Positions 9,330-16,329 of a stretch of 64,000 bases of DNA are shown here, piece after piece. The stretch covers positions 186,001-250,000 of the forward strand of contig NZ_JRHN01000031.1 in NCBI RefSeq assembly GCF_001299635.1, given 5' to 3'. The notes beneath the pieces were generated by a model. It worked only from the letters and a program-made list of their open reading frames with translations. It had not been told where the DNA came from and did no database searches. The translations under genes were made by a program, and so were the position numbers. The stretch comes from Clostridioides difficile (GTDB taxonomy: Bacteria; Bacillota; Clostridia; Peptostreptococcales; Peptostreptococcaceae). Position 1 is the first letter of the stretch. Every line of letters begins with the position of its first letter.

Positions 9330-10025
9330 ATGAGATTTCATATAATGACGCTTTTTCCAGAAATATTTAATTCATATATGAATGAGAGTATAATGAAAAG
9401 AGCAGTTGAAAAAGGTGTAATTGAAGTTCATATATATAATATAAGAGATTTTTCTGATAATAAACATAAAAAAGTAGACGATTATCCATTTGGAGGAGGA
9501 GCTGGTATGGTAATGACTCCTCAACCGATATATGACACGTATAAACATATAATAACAACTCATAATATAAATAATCCAAGAGTAATTTATCTAACTCCAA
9601 AAGGAAAGGTATACAACCAATCTATAGTGAAGCAAATGTCTATCAAAGAGGATATAATACTGCTATGTGGTCATTATGAAGGTATAGATGAAAGAATAAT
9701 CGATTTAATTGTAACTGATGAAATTTCAATTGGAGATTATGTACTAACTGGAGGGGAACTTCCAGCACTTATAATGATAGATTCTATATCAAGACTAATA
9801 CCAGGTGTATTAAATCAAGATGAATCTTTTGAAGAAGAATCATTTAAAGATAATTTGTTAGAGTATCCTCATTACACTAGACCTAGAGATTTTGAAGGAT
9901 TAAAAGTACCAGAAGTGCTTTTATCAGGTAATCATAAAAAGATAGATGAGTGGAGAAAAGAAGAATCTATAAGAATAACTAAAGAAAGACGATTAGACTT
10001 ATATAGAAAATCTAAAGAAAAATAA
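9330..10025 (+). CDS. trmD: tRNA (guanine-37-N1) methyltransferase
   Basis: TrmD transfers a methyl group from S-adenosylmethionine to N1 of G37, next to the anticodon, preventing frameshifting. The 231 residues show the SPOUT knot motifs: DDYPFGGGAGMVM, ILLCGHYEGIDERI, and EISIGDYVLTGGELPALIMIDSISRLIPGVL, which forms the SAM-binding knot. Length is close to the usual 230-245. It starts at ATG 9330, eight bases after the rimM stop. A 184-base gap with a promoter and leader RNA separates it from rplS, so rplS can be expressed independently. Confidence 0.97.
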   Translation: MRFHIMTLFPEIFNSYMNESIMKRAVEKGVIEVHIYNIRDFSDNKHKKVDDYPFGGGAGMVMTPQPIYDTYKHIITTHNINNPRVIYLTPKGKVYNQSIVKQMSIKEDIILLCGHYEGIDERIIDLIVTDEISIGDYVLTGGELPALIMIDSISRLIPGVLNQDESFEEESFKDNLLEYPHYTRPRDFEGLKVPEVLLSGNHKKIDEWRKEESIRITKERRLDLYRKSKEK

Positions 10026-10097
10026 AAATACAAGAAGTAATCAATATACATGTATACAATAAAGTACCTATAAATGGAATTAAAAACGTAAAAGTGC

Positions 10098-10126
10098 TTG
10101 TAATAACTATTGAAGTATAGTATAAT
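10098..10126 (+). promoter_or_regulatory. Promoter for rplS
   Basis: TTGTAA (10098-10103), a 17-base spacer and TATAAT (10121-10126) give a strong vegetative promoter. The predicted start near 10133 places the leader structure directly in the 5' untranslated region of rplS. Confidence 0.75.
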
Positions 10127-10144
10127 ATAAAATGTTGAAAATAC

Positions 10145-10187
10145 GGGCGTTCCTCTGTTTACACTGGTCGGGTAGTTAAGAACGTCT
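10145..10187 (+). ncRNA. Putative L19 (rplS) leader RNA
   Basis: GGGCGTTC (10145-10152) pairs with GAACGTCT (10180-10187), eight pairs including two G-U, closing a 27-base internal region that is GC-richer than its surroundings. It lies between a strong promoter and the ribosome site of rplS, the place occupied by the L19 autoregulatory leader known in low-GC Gram-positive bacteria. The match to that family is by position and a closing stem only; no covariance model was run. Confidence 0.6.
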
Positions 10188-10209
10188 ATGATATTTAGGA
10201 GGAAGAAAG

Positions 10210-10560
10210 ATGAATGAAATGCTAAGAGCAATTGAGCAAGAACAATTAAAAAATGAAGTTCCTAATTTTGGACCTGGGGACACAGTTAAAGTACACGTTA
10301 GAATTATAGAAGGAAAAAGAGAAAGAATACAAGTATTCGAAGGTGTAGTATTAAAGAGACAAGGTGGAGGAGCAAGAGAAACTTTCACAGTTAGAAAAAT
10401 GTCTTTCAATGTTGGTGTAGAAAGAACTTTCCCAGTTCACTCTCCAAAAATAGAAAAAATAGAAGTTACTAGAAAAGGTAAAGTAAGAAGAGCTAAACTA
10501 AACTACTTAAGAGGTAGAGTAGGTAAAGCTGCTAAGATAAAAGAAGCTAGAAATAGATAA
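10210..10560 (+). CDS. rplS: 50S ribosomal protein L19
   Basis: L19 (116 residues) lies at the 30S-50S interface. The sequence [67 protein letters not shown] is diagnostic, and the basic tail [22 protein letters not shown] is typical. ATG 10210 follows AGGAGGAAGAAAG. It has its own promoter and a leader RNA and ends in a GC-rich hairpin terminator, so this looks like a monocistronic, autoregulated ribosomal protein gene. Confidence 0.98.
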   Translation: MNEMLRAIEQEQLKNEVPNFGPGDTVKVHVRIIEGKRERIQVFEGVVLKRQGGGARETFTVRKMSFNVGVERTFPVHSPKIEKIEVTRKGKVRRAKLNYLRGRVGKAAKIKEARNR

Positions 10561-10582
10561 TTAAAAACTTTACTTATAAATG

Positions 10583-10614
10583 GGGGGCTGATTTATCAGT
10601 CCTCTTTCTATTTT
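10583..10614 (+). terminator. Terminator after rplS
   Basis: A GGGGGCTGA/TCAGTCCTC stem (with G-U pairs and a small loop) is followed by a T-rich stretch. The remaining 260 bases up to rbgA are AT-rich and I see nothing further in them. Confidence 0.7.
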
Positions 10615-10878
10615 AATGAAAATTATAGCAAATAATTATATCAGAAATAAATAGAACTATTTGTTGAAATATACATTATTTATTTATGAATTTATAACTT
10701 TTAAAATGAAAAATAAAATTGATAAATATTGAATTATATTTTGAAATAATATTAAAATAAGAAGAGAATATTATGTAAAGTATGATGTTAAAAGCATGAC
10801 AATACAGTGATTTAAATAAATTTATTTTTTAATTATAATTAAGGAATAGTAATATAATATTTTAAAGGAGTGATATAT

Positions 10879-11775
10879 ATGTCAAATGAATATGAAGAGT
10901 ATCTTATGGATGACAATCTACATATAAACTGGTATCCAGGTCATATGAAAAAAACTAAGGAGTTAGTAAAAAACAATTTAAAATTGATTGATGTAGTTAT
11001 TGAACTATTAGATGCCAGAATACCATTTAGTAGTAAAAATCCAGATATAGATAAGCTTGTAGGAGATAAACCAAGGGTAGTTGTACTTAATAAAAGTGAC
11101 ATGGCAGATAGAGATAAATTAAATCAATGGGTAGAGTACTATAAAAAAATTAACATAAAAGCTATACCAGTTGATACAATAAAAGGAATTGGTATAAATA
11201 AGATAATAGAAGAATGTAAGAATGTAACTAGAGAAAAAATGGACAATTTAAAAGATAAAGGTAGAAAAGAAAGAGCTATACGAATAATGATAGTTGGGGT
11301 CCCAAATGTTGGTAAATCATCTCTTATAAATAAATTAACAGGTAGAAAAAGTACTCAAACAGGAGACAAGCCAGGAGTAACTAAAGGGAAGCAATGGGTT
11401 AGGTTAAAAGGGAATCTTGAACTTTTGGATACACCTGGAATACTTTGGCCTAAGTTTGAAGACCAAGAAGTCGCTCTAAACTTAGCCTTTAGTAGAGCTA
11501 TAAAGGATGAAATTTTGGATACTGAGACTTTAGCTTTAAGACTTATAGAGAAACTTATGAAGATAGCACCTGAGAATCTGAAAGCTAGATATAAATTGGA
11601 ATCTCTAGGAGAAACTCCAATTGAAACTATGGATATGATTGGTCATAAGAGAGGATTCATAACAGGAAAAAAAGAGCTTGATTATGCACGTATAGCTACA
11701 ACCGTTTTAAATGAGTTTAGAGATGGAAAAATAGGGAATATAACATTAGAAATACCAGAGAATGTTAAAAGATAG
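10879..11775 (+). CDS. rbgA: Ribosome biogenesis GTPase RbgA (YlqF)
   Basis: RbgA drives a late step of 50S assembly, helping uL6 and uL16 incorporation. It is a circularly permuted GTPase: the G4 motif NKSD (71-74) comes before G1 GVPNVGKSS (140-148) and G3 DTPG, and an ANTAR-like helical C-terminal region follows. The N-terminus INWYPGHMKKTKELV is characteristic. A GTG at 10870 is in frame but overlaps the AAGGAG ribosome site; ATG 10879 is correctly spaced, giving 298 residues. In Bacillus the next gene is rnhB; here two brnQ genes and nrdJ intervene. Confidence 0.95.
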   Translation: MSNEYEEYLMDDNLHINWYPGHMKKTKELVKNNLKLIDVVIELLDARIPFSSKNPDIDKLVGDKPRVVVLNKSDMADRDKLNQWVEYYKKINIKAIPVDTIKGIGINKIIEECKNVTREKMDNLKDKGRKERAIRIMIVGVPNVGKSSLINKLTGRKSTQTGDKPGVTKGKQWVRLKGNLELLDTPGILWPKFEDQEVALNLAFSRAIKDEILDTETLALRLIEKLMKIAPENLKARYKLESLGETPIETMDMIGHKRGFITGKKELDYARIATTVLNEFRDGKIGNITLEIPENVKR

Positions 11776-11813
11776 ATTTTAAAGCCAGGTTAAAAAATTT
11801 AACATTATAAAAT

Positions 11814-11848
11814 AAAAAAAACCTTTTCCTTAAGGTTTTTTTTATTTT
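11814..11848 (+). terminator. Terminator after rbgA
   Basis: AAAACCTT and AAGGTTTT form a stem with a short loop followed by a long T-run. The rest of the 390-base gap up to brnQ holds a CodY-like box and a promoter, described separately. Confidence 0.8.
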
Positions 11849-11934
11849 TTTTAAATATAGACAAATATTGTCATATGAAAGTATAAATTAGATTAGAAAA
11901 CCTTTAAAAATATTAATTTAAGACAAATATACCT

Positions 11935-11949
11935 AATTTTTTGAAAATT
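11935..11949 (+). promoter_or_regulatory. brnQ: CodY-like box upstream of first brnQ
   Basis: AATTTTTTGAAAATT matches the CodY consensus AATTTTCWGAAAATT at 14 of 15 positions. It ends 33 bases upstream of the brnQ -35 element. CodY is encoded in this window and represses amino acid uptake genes when branched-chain amino acids and GTP are plentiful. Binding is inferred. Confidence 0.65.
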
Positions 11950-11982
11950 AAAATGAGTGTGATTATTTCAAATTTTGGTATA

Positions 11983-12012
11983 TTGACTTGCTTGTTTCGT
12001 ATAATATATAAT
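11983..12012 (+). promoter_or_regulatory. Promoter for first brnQ
   Basis: TTGACT (11983-11988), an 18-base spacer and TATAAT (12007-12012). The predicted leader is about 145 bases. The sequence around and after the -10 (ATATAATAAGCACAAA) closely resembles that of the distal promoter of the second brnQ. Confidence 0.7.
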
Positions 12013-12165
12013 AAGCACAAATCAATACAATATATTAAAAATTTAATTTATTTAATTTTATTAATTTAATAATAAGTTCTTATTGTTTTAATTAATTTAT
12101 TTATGCAAGCGTAAACAATTGAGGCATTTTATTAATTTAATAAGGTTAAAAAGGGGGATTTTATA

Positions 12166-13458
12166 ATGGGTAAGACCAAGGATATGATAGTATTTGGATT
12201 TGCATTATTCGCAATGTTCTTTGGAGCAGGTAACTTAATATTTCCACCATATTTGGGAATAATTACAGGTCCAGAATGGTTAATTGCCTTCTTAGGATTT
12301 ACATTTGCCGATGCTGGTTTGGCACTTCTAGCAGTAATGGCTACAGCTAAATTTGATGGAAACGTAATTGAGATGTTTAAAAGATGTGGTATGAAATTAG
12401 GGATTCTTATAGGTTGTGCAGATATTTTATGTATAGGACCATTCCTAGCTATACCAAGAACAGGTGCAACAACTTATGAAATGGGTATGATGCCTCTATT
12501 TGGAACTTCGATTCCAGTGTTATTATTCTGTGTAGTTTATTTTGCGATATCATATGTATTAACAGTAAGACCTTCTAAGGTCGTAGATATAGTTGGACAA
12601 TTTTTAACTCCAGCTCTTCTAATAGCTTTAGCATTTATAATTATAAAAGGTGTTGTATCTCCACTTGGAGAGGTAATAGATAAACCTATGATACCTAATG
12701 TATTTGCAGAAGGTATAGGCCAAGGATATCAGACGATGGATGCCTTTGCAGCAATAGCACTTGCATCAGTGTTGATAGTATCTTTAAATGAAAAAGGGTA
12801 TACTTCTATTAGTGAAAAATTAAAGATGATTGGTAAAGCAGGTGTGCTTGCTTGTGGAGGCTTAGCTTTAGTTTATGGAGGTTTATGTTTCCTTGGAGCA
12901 ACTGTATCAACAATGTATGGAACAGATGCAGTACAATCACAAGTAATAGTAAATATAACACAAGGATTGCTTGGAAATATTGGGAAAGCGATTTTAGCAG
13001 TAGTAGTATCATTAGCATGTTTAACTACATCTATAGGCCTTACATCTGCTACAGGACAATATTTCTCTAGACTTACAAAAGGTAAATTGAGTTATGAAAA
13101 AATAGTTTTAGCTGTATCTGTATTCAGTGCAGTAGTAGCATCTTTTGGTGTTGGAACTATAATAAAGATAGCATCACCTGTATTAAGTATAGTTTATCCA
13201 CCATCAATTGTTTTAATAGTTCTAGCATTCTTTAATGAAAAAATCAAGAATGACAATTTATACAAGGGAGCAGTATATATGTCATTGTTTATAAGTATAT
13301 TAACAGTTATATCTACTTATGGAGTAAATGTTCCAATAGTAAATTCTTTACCACTTGCTTCATTAGGATTTAACTGGGTGGTTCCAGTTATAATAGCTGG
13401 AATAATTGGTAATTTTATACCATCAAAGAGTCAATCTAATACACTTGGAACAAATTAA
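12166..13458 (+). CDS. brnQ: Branched-chain amino acid:cation symporter BrnQ (copy 1)
   Basis: A 430-residue integral membrane carrier of the LIVCS family that imports leucine, isoleucine and valine with Na+ or H+. About 12 hydrophobic segments are visible, beginning with the signature FGFALFAMFFGAGNLIFPPYLG. The carrier ends FNWVVPVIIAGIIGNFIPSK. A GGGGG ribosome site precedes ATG 12166. It is closely similar to the next gene in the same orientation, so the pair looks like a tandem duplication that has since diverged. A CodY-like box and promoter lie upstream and a strong terminator follows, so each copy is transcribed separately. Confidence 0.95.
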   Translation: MGKTKDMIVFGFALFAMFFGAGNLIFPPYLGIITGPEWLIAFLGFTFADAGLALLAVMATAKFDGNVIEMFKRCGMKLGILIGCADILCIGPFLAIPRTGATTYEMGMMPLFGTSIPVLLFCVVYFAISYVLTVRPSKVVDIVGQFLTPALLIALAFIIIKGVVSPLGEVIDKPMIPNVFAEGIGQGYQTMDAFAAIALASVLIVSLNEKGYTSISEKLKMIGKAGVLACGGLALVYGGLCFLGATVSTMYGTDAVQSQVIVNITQGLLGNIGKAILAVVVSLACLTTSIGLTSATGQYFSRLTKGKLSYEKIVLAVSVFSAVVASFGVGTIIKIASPVLSIVYPPSIVLIVLAFFNEKIKNDNLYKGAVYMSLFISILTVISTYGVNVPIVNSLPLASLGFNWVVPVIIAGIIGNFIPSKSQSNTLGTN

Positions 13459-13490
13459 GCTTTATTCAATTAAAATATGAACCTGTAACT

Positions 13491-13548
13491 AAAGGAGTTA
13501 TCTATAATAAATGAAATTATTTATATATAGATAACTCCTTTTATTTTT
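13491..13548 (+). terminator. Terminator after first brnQ
   Basis: AAAGGAGTTATCTATA (13491-13506) pairs perfectly with 13526-13541, followed by a T-rich run. It isolates the two brnQ genes from each other. Confidence 0.9.
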
Positions 13549-13948
13549 TCTTTCTATACTAATTGTTTGCTTTTGTTATACAACAAATATAAGAAAATAT
13601 TGGAAAAAATATATAGTTTATTTTTTAACAATATTAGATGTTAAAAAAAGAACTTTGGAGTAATTTTATAAGTTTAGTTATAAGTATTAGCTGATTTTTA
13701 CAAAGATATTATATAAATAAAATTATGACAATAATAAAATAATAAAATAAAATTTAAGGCGTTTGCATATATAAATCAATTAATCAAAGTACTAAATTGT
13801 TTTTATATAGGTATATATTAAGAATTTTTAGTTAATTTTGAAATATAAGTGTGTCGACGTGGATACAAGCAACTGCAAAGTTTAAGTAAGTTGGGAGTTA
13901 GAAAATAATTACAATGAAGAAAAGTAAGCTTGCAAATCATAATAAGGA

Positions 13949-13963
13949 ATTTTCAGAAAAAAC
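13949..13963 (+). promoter_or_regulatory. CodY-like box in brnQ intergenic region
   Basis: AATTTTCAGAAAAAA matches the CodY consensus at 13 of 15 positions, with the left arm and centre intact. It lies about 187 bases upstream of the distal brnQ promoter. Confidence 0.5.
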
Positions 13964-14117
13964 GATTTCAGAGATGGAAAAGAAGTGGAAAATCTATGAA
14001 TGTAGAACAATAATTTAGTAAAATTAGAAATCGATTTAGCAAAATAAATACAAAATACTACAAGAATTAACGTAAATAAGAGTTATGATAAAAGGAAAAC
14101 GATTTTCTAAATATCAT

Positions 14118-14130
14118 AATTTTGAAAATT
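14118..14130 (+). promoter_or_regulatory. Shortened CodY-like dyad upstream of second brnQ
   Basis: AATTTTGAAAATT is a perfect dyad of the CodY half-sites but two bases shorter in the centre than the consensus. It ends 19 bases before the distal -35 element of the second brnQ. This is a weaker match than the 11935 box. Confidence 0.4.
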
Positions 14131-14149
14131 TAAAAAATTAAAAATCATA

Positions 14150-14178
14150 TTGACGTCTTTTTTTTAGAATTATATAAT
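14150..14178 (+). promoter_or_regulatory. Distal promoter of second brnQ
   Basis: TTGACG (14150-14155), a 17-base spacer and TATAAT (14173-14178). Transcripts from it would have a leader of roughly 420 bases. The flanking sequence resembles the promoter of the first brnQ. Confidence 0.65.
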
Positions 14179-14467
14179 AAACACAAAATATTTAAAATTT
14201 AAATTGAATTTTTTAAATTGAATTAAAAAAATTATATGTAATATAGTAAGGAGGGATATACACTATTACATAAAACAAGTTAAATCAAGAATAGTTCAAA
14301 TGATGTTAAAATTAAGAATATTCAAAAAAATTAGAATTTTTAATTTTGTCAAGAAAAATTAGAGAAAAAATAAAAAACCAATCATGTTTAAAGTATACAG
14401 GTTGATTTTATTTAATTAAGAAAGTTGTATTAAATATTGCGAAGATTTTATAAATTATGAAACATAA

Positions 14468-14496
14468 TTGACAAGTTTAAGTCAAAAATGTATAAT
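14468..14496 (+). promoter_or_regulatory. Proximal consensus promoter of second brnQ
   Basis: TTGACA (14468-14473), exactly 17 bases, then TATAAT (14491-14496), with TG immediately before the -10. This is a perfect vegetative consensus and gives a leader of about 105 bases before ATG 14609. Confidence 0.75.
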
Positions 14497-14608
14497 TAAA
14501 TAAAATCTCGTCAAAAGGTTTTCATTTAAGAAGAGATTGGACTTATTTTTTAGTAAAATGTAGTAAAAAAGCAGTAAAGTAGTAAAATTCAAAATGGGGG
14601 TGCTTTAA

Positions 14609-15901
14609 ATGGGTGAGAAACAAATCAAGTTTAAAGATGTAATTGTAATTGGATTTGCACTATTTGCAATGTTTTTTGGTGCTGGGAACTTAATATTCCC
14701 TCCATATCTAGGAGTTTTATCCGGAAGTAGCTGGTTAGTAGCTTTCATAGGATTCCTTTTCGCAGATGGTGGTTTGGCATTATTAGCAGTTATAGCAGCA
14801 ACTAAGTTTAATGGAGATACATCAAAGATGTTCTCAAGAGCAGGTAAAGGATTAAGTATTGCATTAGGATGTGCAATGGTAATCTGTATAGGGCCACTTT
14901 TGGCAATACCTAGAACAGCAGCAACAACTTATGAGATGGGTATATTACCTACAATAGGTTCAGGAATAAGCCCAGTAATATTTTCTATAATATTCTTTGC
15001 TATAGTATTACTTCTAACAATAAGACCATCAAAAGTTGTAGATATAGTTGGGTCAATATTAACTCCAGCTTTACTTATAGCTTTAGCAGTATTAATAGTT
15101 AAAGGTATCGTATCTCCATTAGGAGAAATAAGAGATAGTTCTCTAATACAAAATGTATTTGCAGAAGGTATCACTCAAGGTTATCAAACAATGGATGCAC
15201 TAGCAGCTAGTGTATTTGCATCAATCATAATCATGTCAGTAATAGCTAAAGGATACACAGGTGAAAAAGAAAAGATGAAAGCTACAGTAAGTGCAGGTGT
15301 TATTGCAGTAATAGGTATGGCACTAGTTTATGGTGGTTTATGTTATCTTGGAGCAACTGTATCTCAAGCATATGGACAAGATGTTCAACAAACAGCTTTA
15401 ATAGTTGCAATAACAGCATCTTTACTTGGAACTACAGGTAAAATTTTATTAGCTATTATAGTTGCGTTAGCATGTTTAACAACAGCTATAGGACTTTCTT
15501 CAGCAGCTGGTCAATATTTCTCAACACTTACAGATGGAAAATTAAAATATGAGCATATAGTTATAGTAGTTTGTGTGTTTAGTGCAATCATATCAAACTT
15601 TGGAGTAAGTACAATAATACAATTCTCTGCTCCTATATTAAGTATGGTATATCCAGCAACTATAACTCTAGTTATATTAGCATTATTTAGTAACAAAATT
15701 AAAAATGACAATGTATTCAAATGTGCTGCATATATGGCATTATTAGTAAGTGTATTAACAGTTGCAACAAGCTTTGGAGTAAACATTCCTCTAGTTAATA
15801 GCTTACCATTTGCTTCATTAGGATTTAACTGGATAGTTCCAGTTGTAATAGCAGGAATAATAGGAAACTTTATTCCATCTAAAAGCAGTAAAACTGCATA
15901 G
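14609..15901 (+). CDS. brnQ: Branched-chain amino acid:cation symporter BrnQ (copy 2)
   Basis: A second 430-residue LIVCS-family importer for branched-chain amino acids, aligning end to end with copy 1 (FALFAMFFGAGNLIFPPYLG near the N-terminus; SLPFASLGFNWIVPVVIAGIIGNFIPSK at the C-terminus). About 12 membrane segments are visible. A GGGGGTG ribosome site precedes ATG 14609. The upstream region has two promoters and CodY-like dyads, so expression is probably tied to branched-chain amino acid supply, which C. difficile uses heavily in Stickland metabolism. Differences from copy 1 are spread along the protein, so affinity or substrate preference may differ; that is inference. Confidence 0.95.
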   Translation: MGEKQIKFKDVIVIGFALFAMFFGAGNLIFPPYLGVLSGSSWLVAFIGFLFADGGLALLAVIAATKFNGDTSKMFSRAGKGLSIALGCAMVICIGPLLAIPRTAATTYEMGILPTIGSGISPVIFSIIFFAIVLLLTIRPSKVVDIVGSILTPALLIALAVLIVKGIVSPLGEIRDSSLIQNVFAEGITQGYQTMDALAASVFASIIIMSVIAKGYTGEKEKMKATVSAGVIAVIGMALVYGGLCYLGATVSQAYGQDVQQTALIVAITASLLGTTGKILLAIIVALACLTTAIGLSSAAGQYFSTLTDGKLKYEHIVIVVCVFSAIISNFGVSTIIQFSAPILSMVYPATITLVILALFSNKIKNDNVFKCAAYMALLVSVLTVATSFGVNIPLVNSLPFASLGFNWIVPVVIAGIIGNFIPSKSSKTA

Positions 15902-15925
15902 TAACAAATAATAATTGATAATTAT

Positions 15926-15966
15926 GGAATTGCCTTTAAATTATATAGGCAATTCCTTTTTATATT
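15926..15966 (+). terminator. Terminator after second brnQ
   Basis: GGAATTGCCT pairs with AGGCAATTCC across a short AT loop, followed by TTTTTATATTT. Confidence 0.9.
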
Positions 15967-16010
15967 TACTACAAATATGGAATGTCAATGTAAAATATCA
16001 TCACATATAT

Positions 16011-16039
16011 TTGTAAAGAAAAAATAAAGAATTTACTAT
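16011..16039 (+). promoter_or_regulatory. Candidate promoter before an orphan hairpin
   Basis: TTGTAA (16011-16016), a 17-base spacer and TACTAT (16034-16039), in a gene-free region. A terminator-like hairpin follows within 60 bases of the predicted start. Confidence 0.35.
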
Positions 16040-16091
16040 TTAAGTATTTATTAATTAATGAAGGTTAAAGTGATAAAAACATAAAAAAGAT

Positions 16092-16135
16092 AAAGTATAT
16101 AAAAGTAGAATTGGACTTTTATATACTTTTTTATA
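16092..16135 (+). terminator. Orphan terminator-like hairpin in brnQ-nrdJ gap
   Basis: AAAGTATATAAAAGT (16092-16106) pairs perfectly with 16115-16129, an eight-base loop, then TTTT. No gene precedes it, since brnQ already has its own terminator 130 bases earlier. Together with the 16011 promoter it may bound a small RNA of about 90 bases. The remaining gap to nrdJ is AT-rich with no clear feature. Confidence 0.55.
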
Positions 16136-16329
16136 TTATTTTAAAGTTTTTCAAGAATGTGTTTTACAAGTTGAGAAAACTATAAGGAGTGTTATATTGA
16201 ATATAAAATAGTATAATATATATTATGCTAGATAATTAATCTGAAAAAATACAAACATATAAAAAAGTTTGTTTAGAATTATAGTTAATAGGTGTATTAA
16301 TTTAATACTAATTTATTGGAGGTCTAAAG

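Larger units (their letters stand above)
13549..14608 (+). other. Long AT-rich non-coding stretch between the brnQ genes
   Basis: About 1.06 kb without a convincing gene. It holds a CodY-like box (13949-13963), a shortened CodY-like dyad (14118-14130), a distal promoter (14150-14178), an orphan AAGGAGGG ribosome-site-like sequence (about 14250) and a consensus proximal promoter (14468-14496). A patch around 13855-14020 is less AT-rich than its surroundings and may be a decayed gene fragment, but no intact frame is supported. Confidence 0.6.

Noticed and set aside
13914-14018. A 34-codon frame (begins MKKSKLANHNKEFSEK) in the brnQ intergenic region
   Set aside because: The nearest ribosome-site-like GGGAG is about 17 bases away, no family is recognised, and an apparent CodY-like box lies inside it. 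It may be decayed coding sequence but is not supported as a gene.
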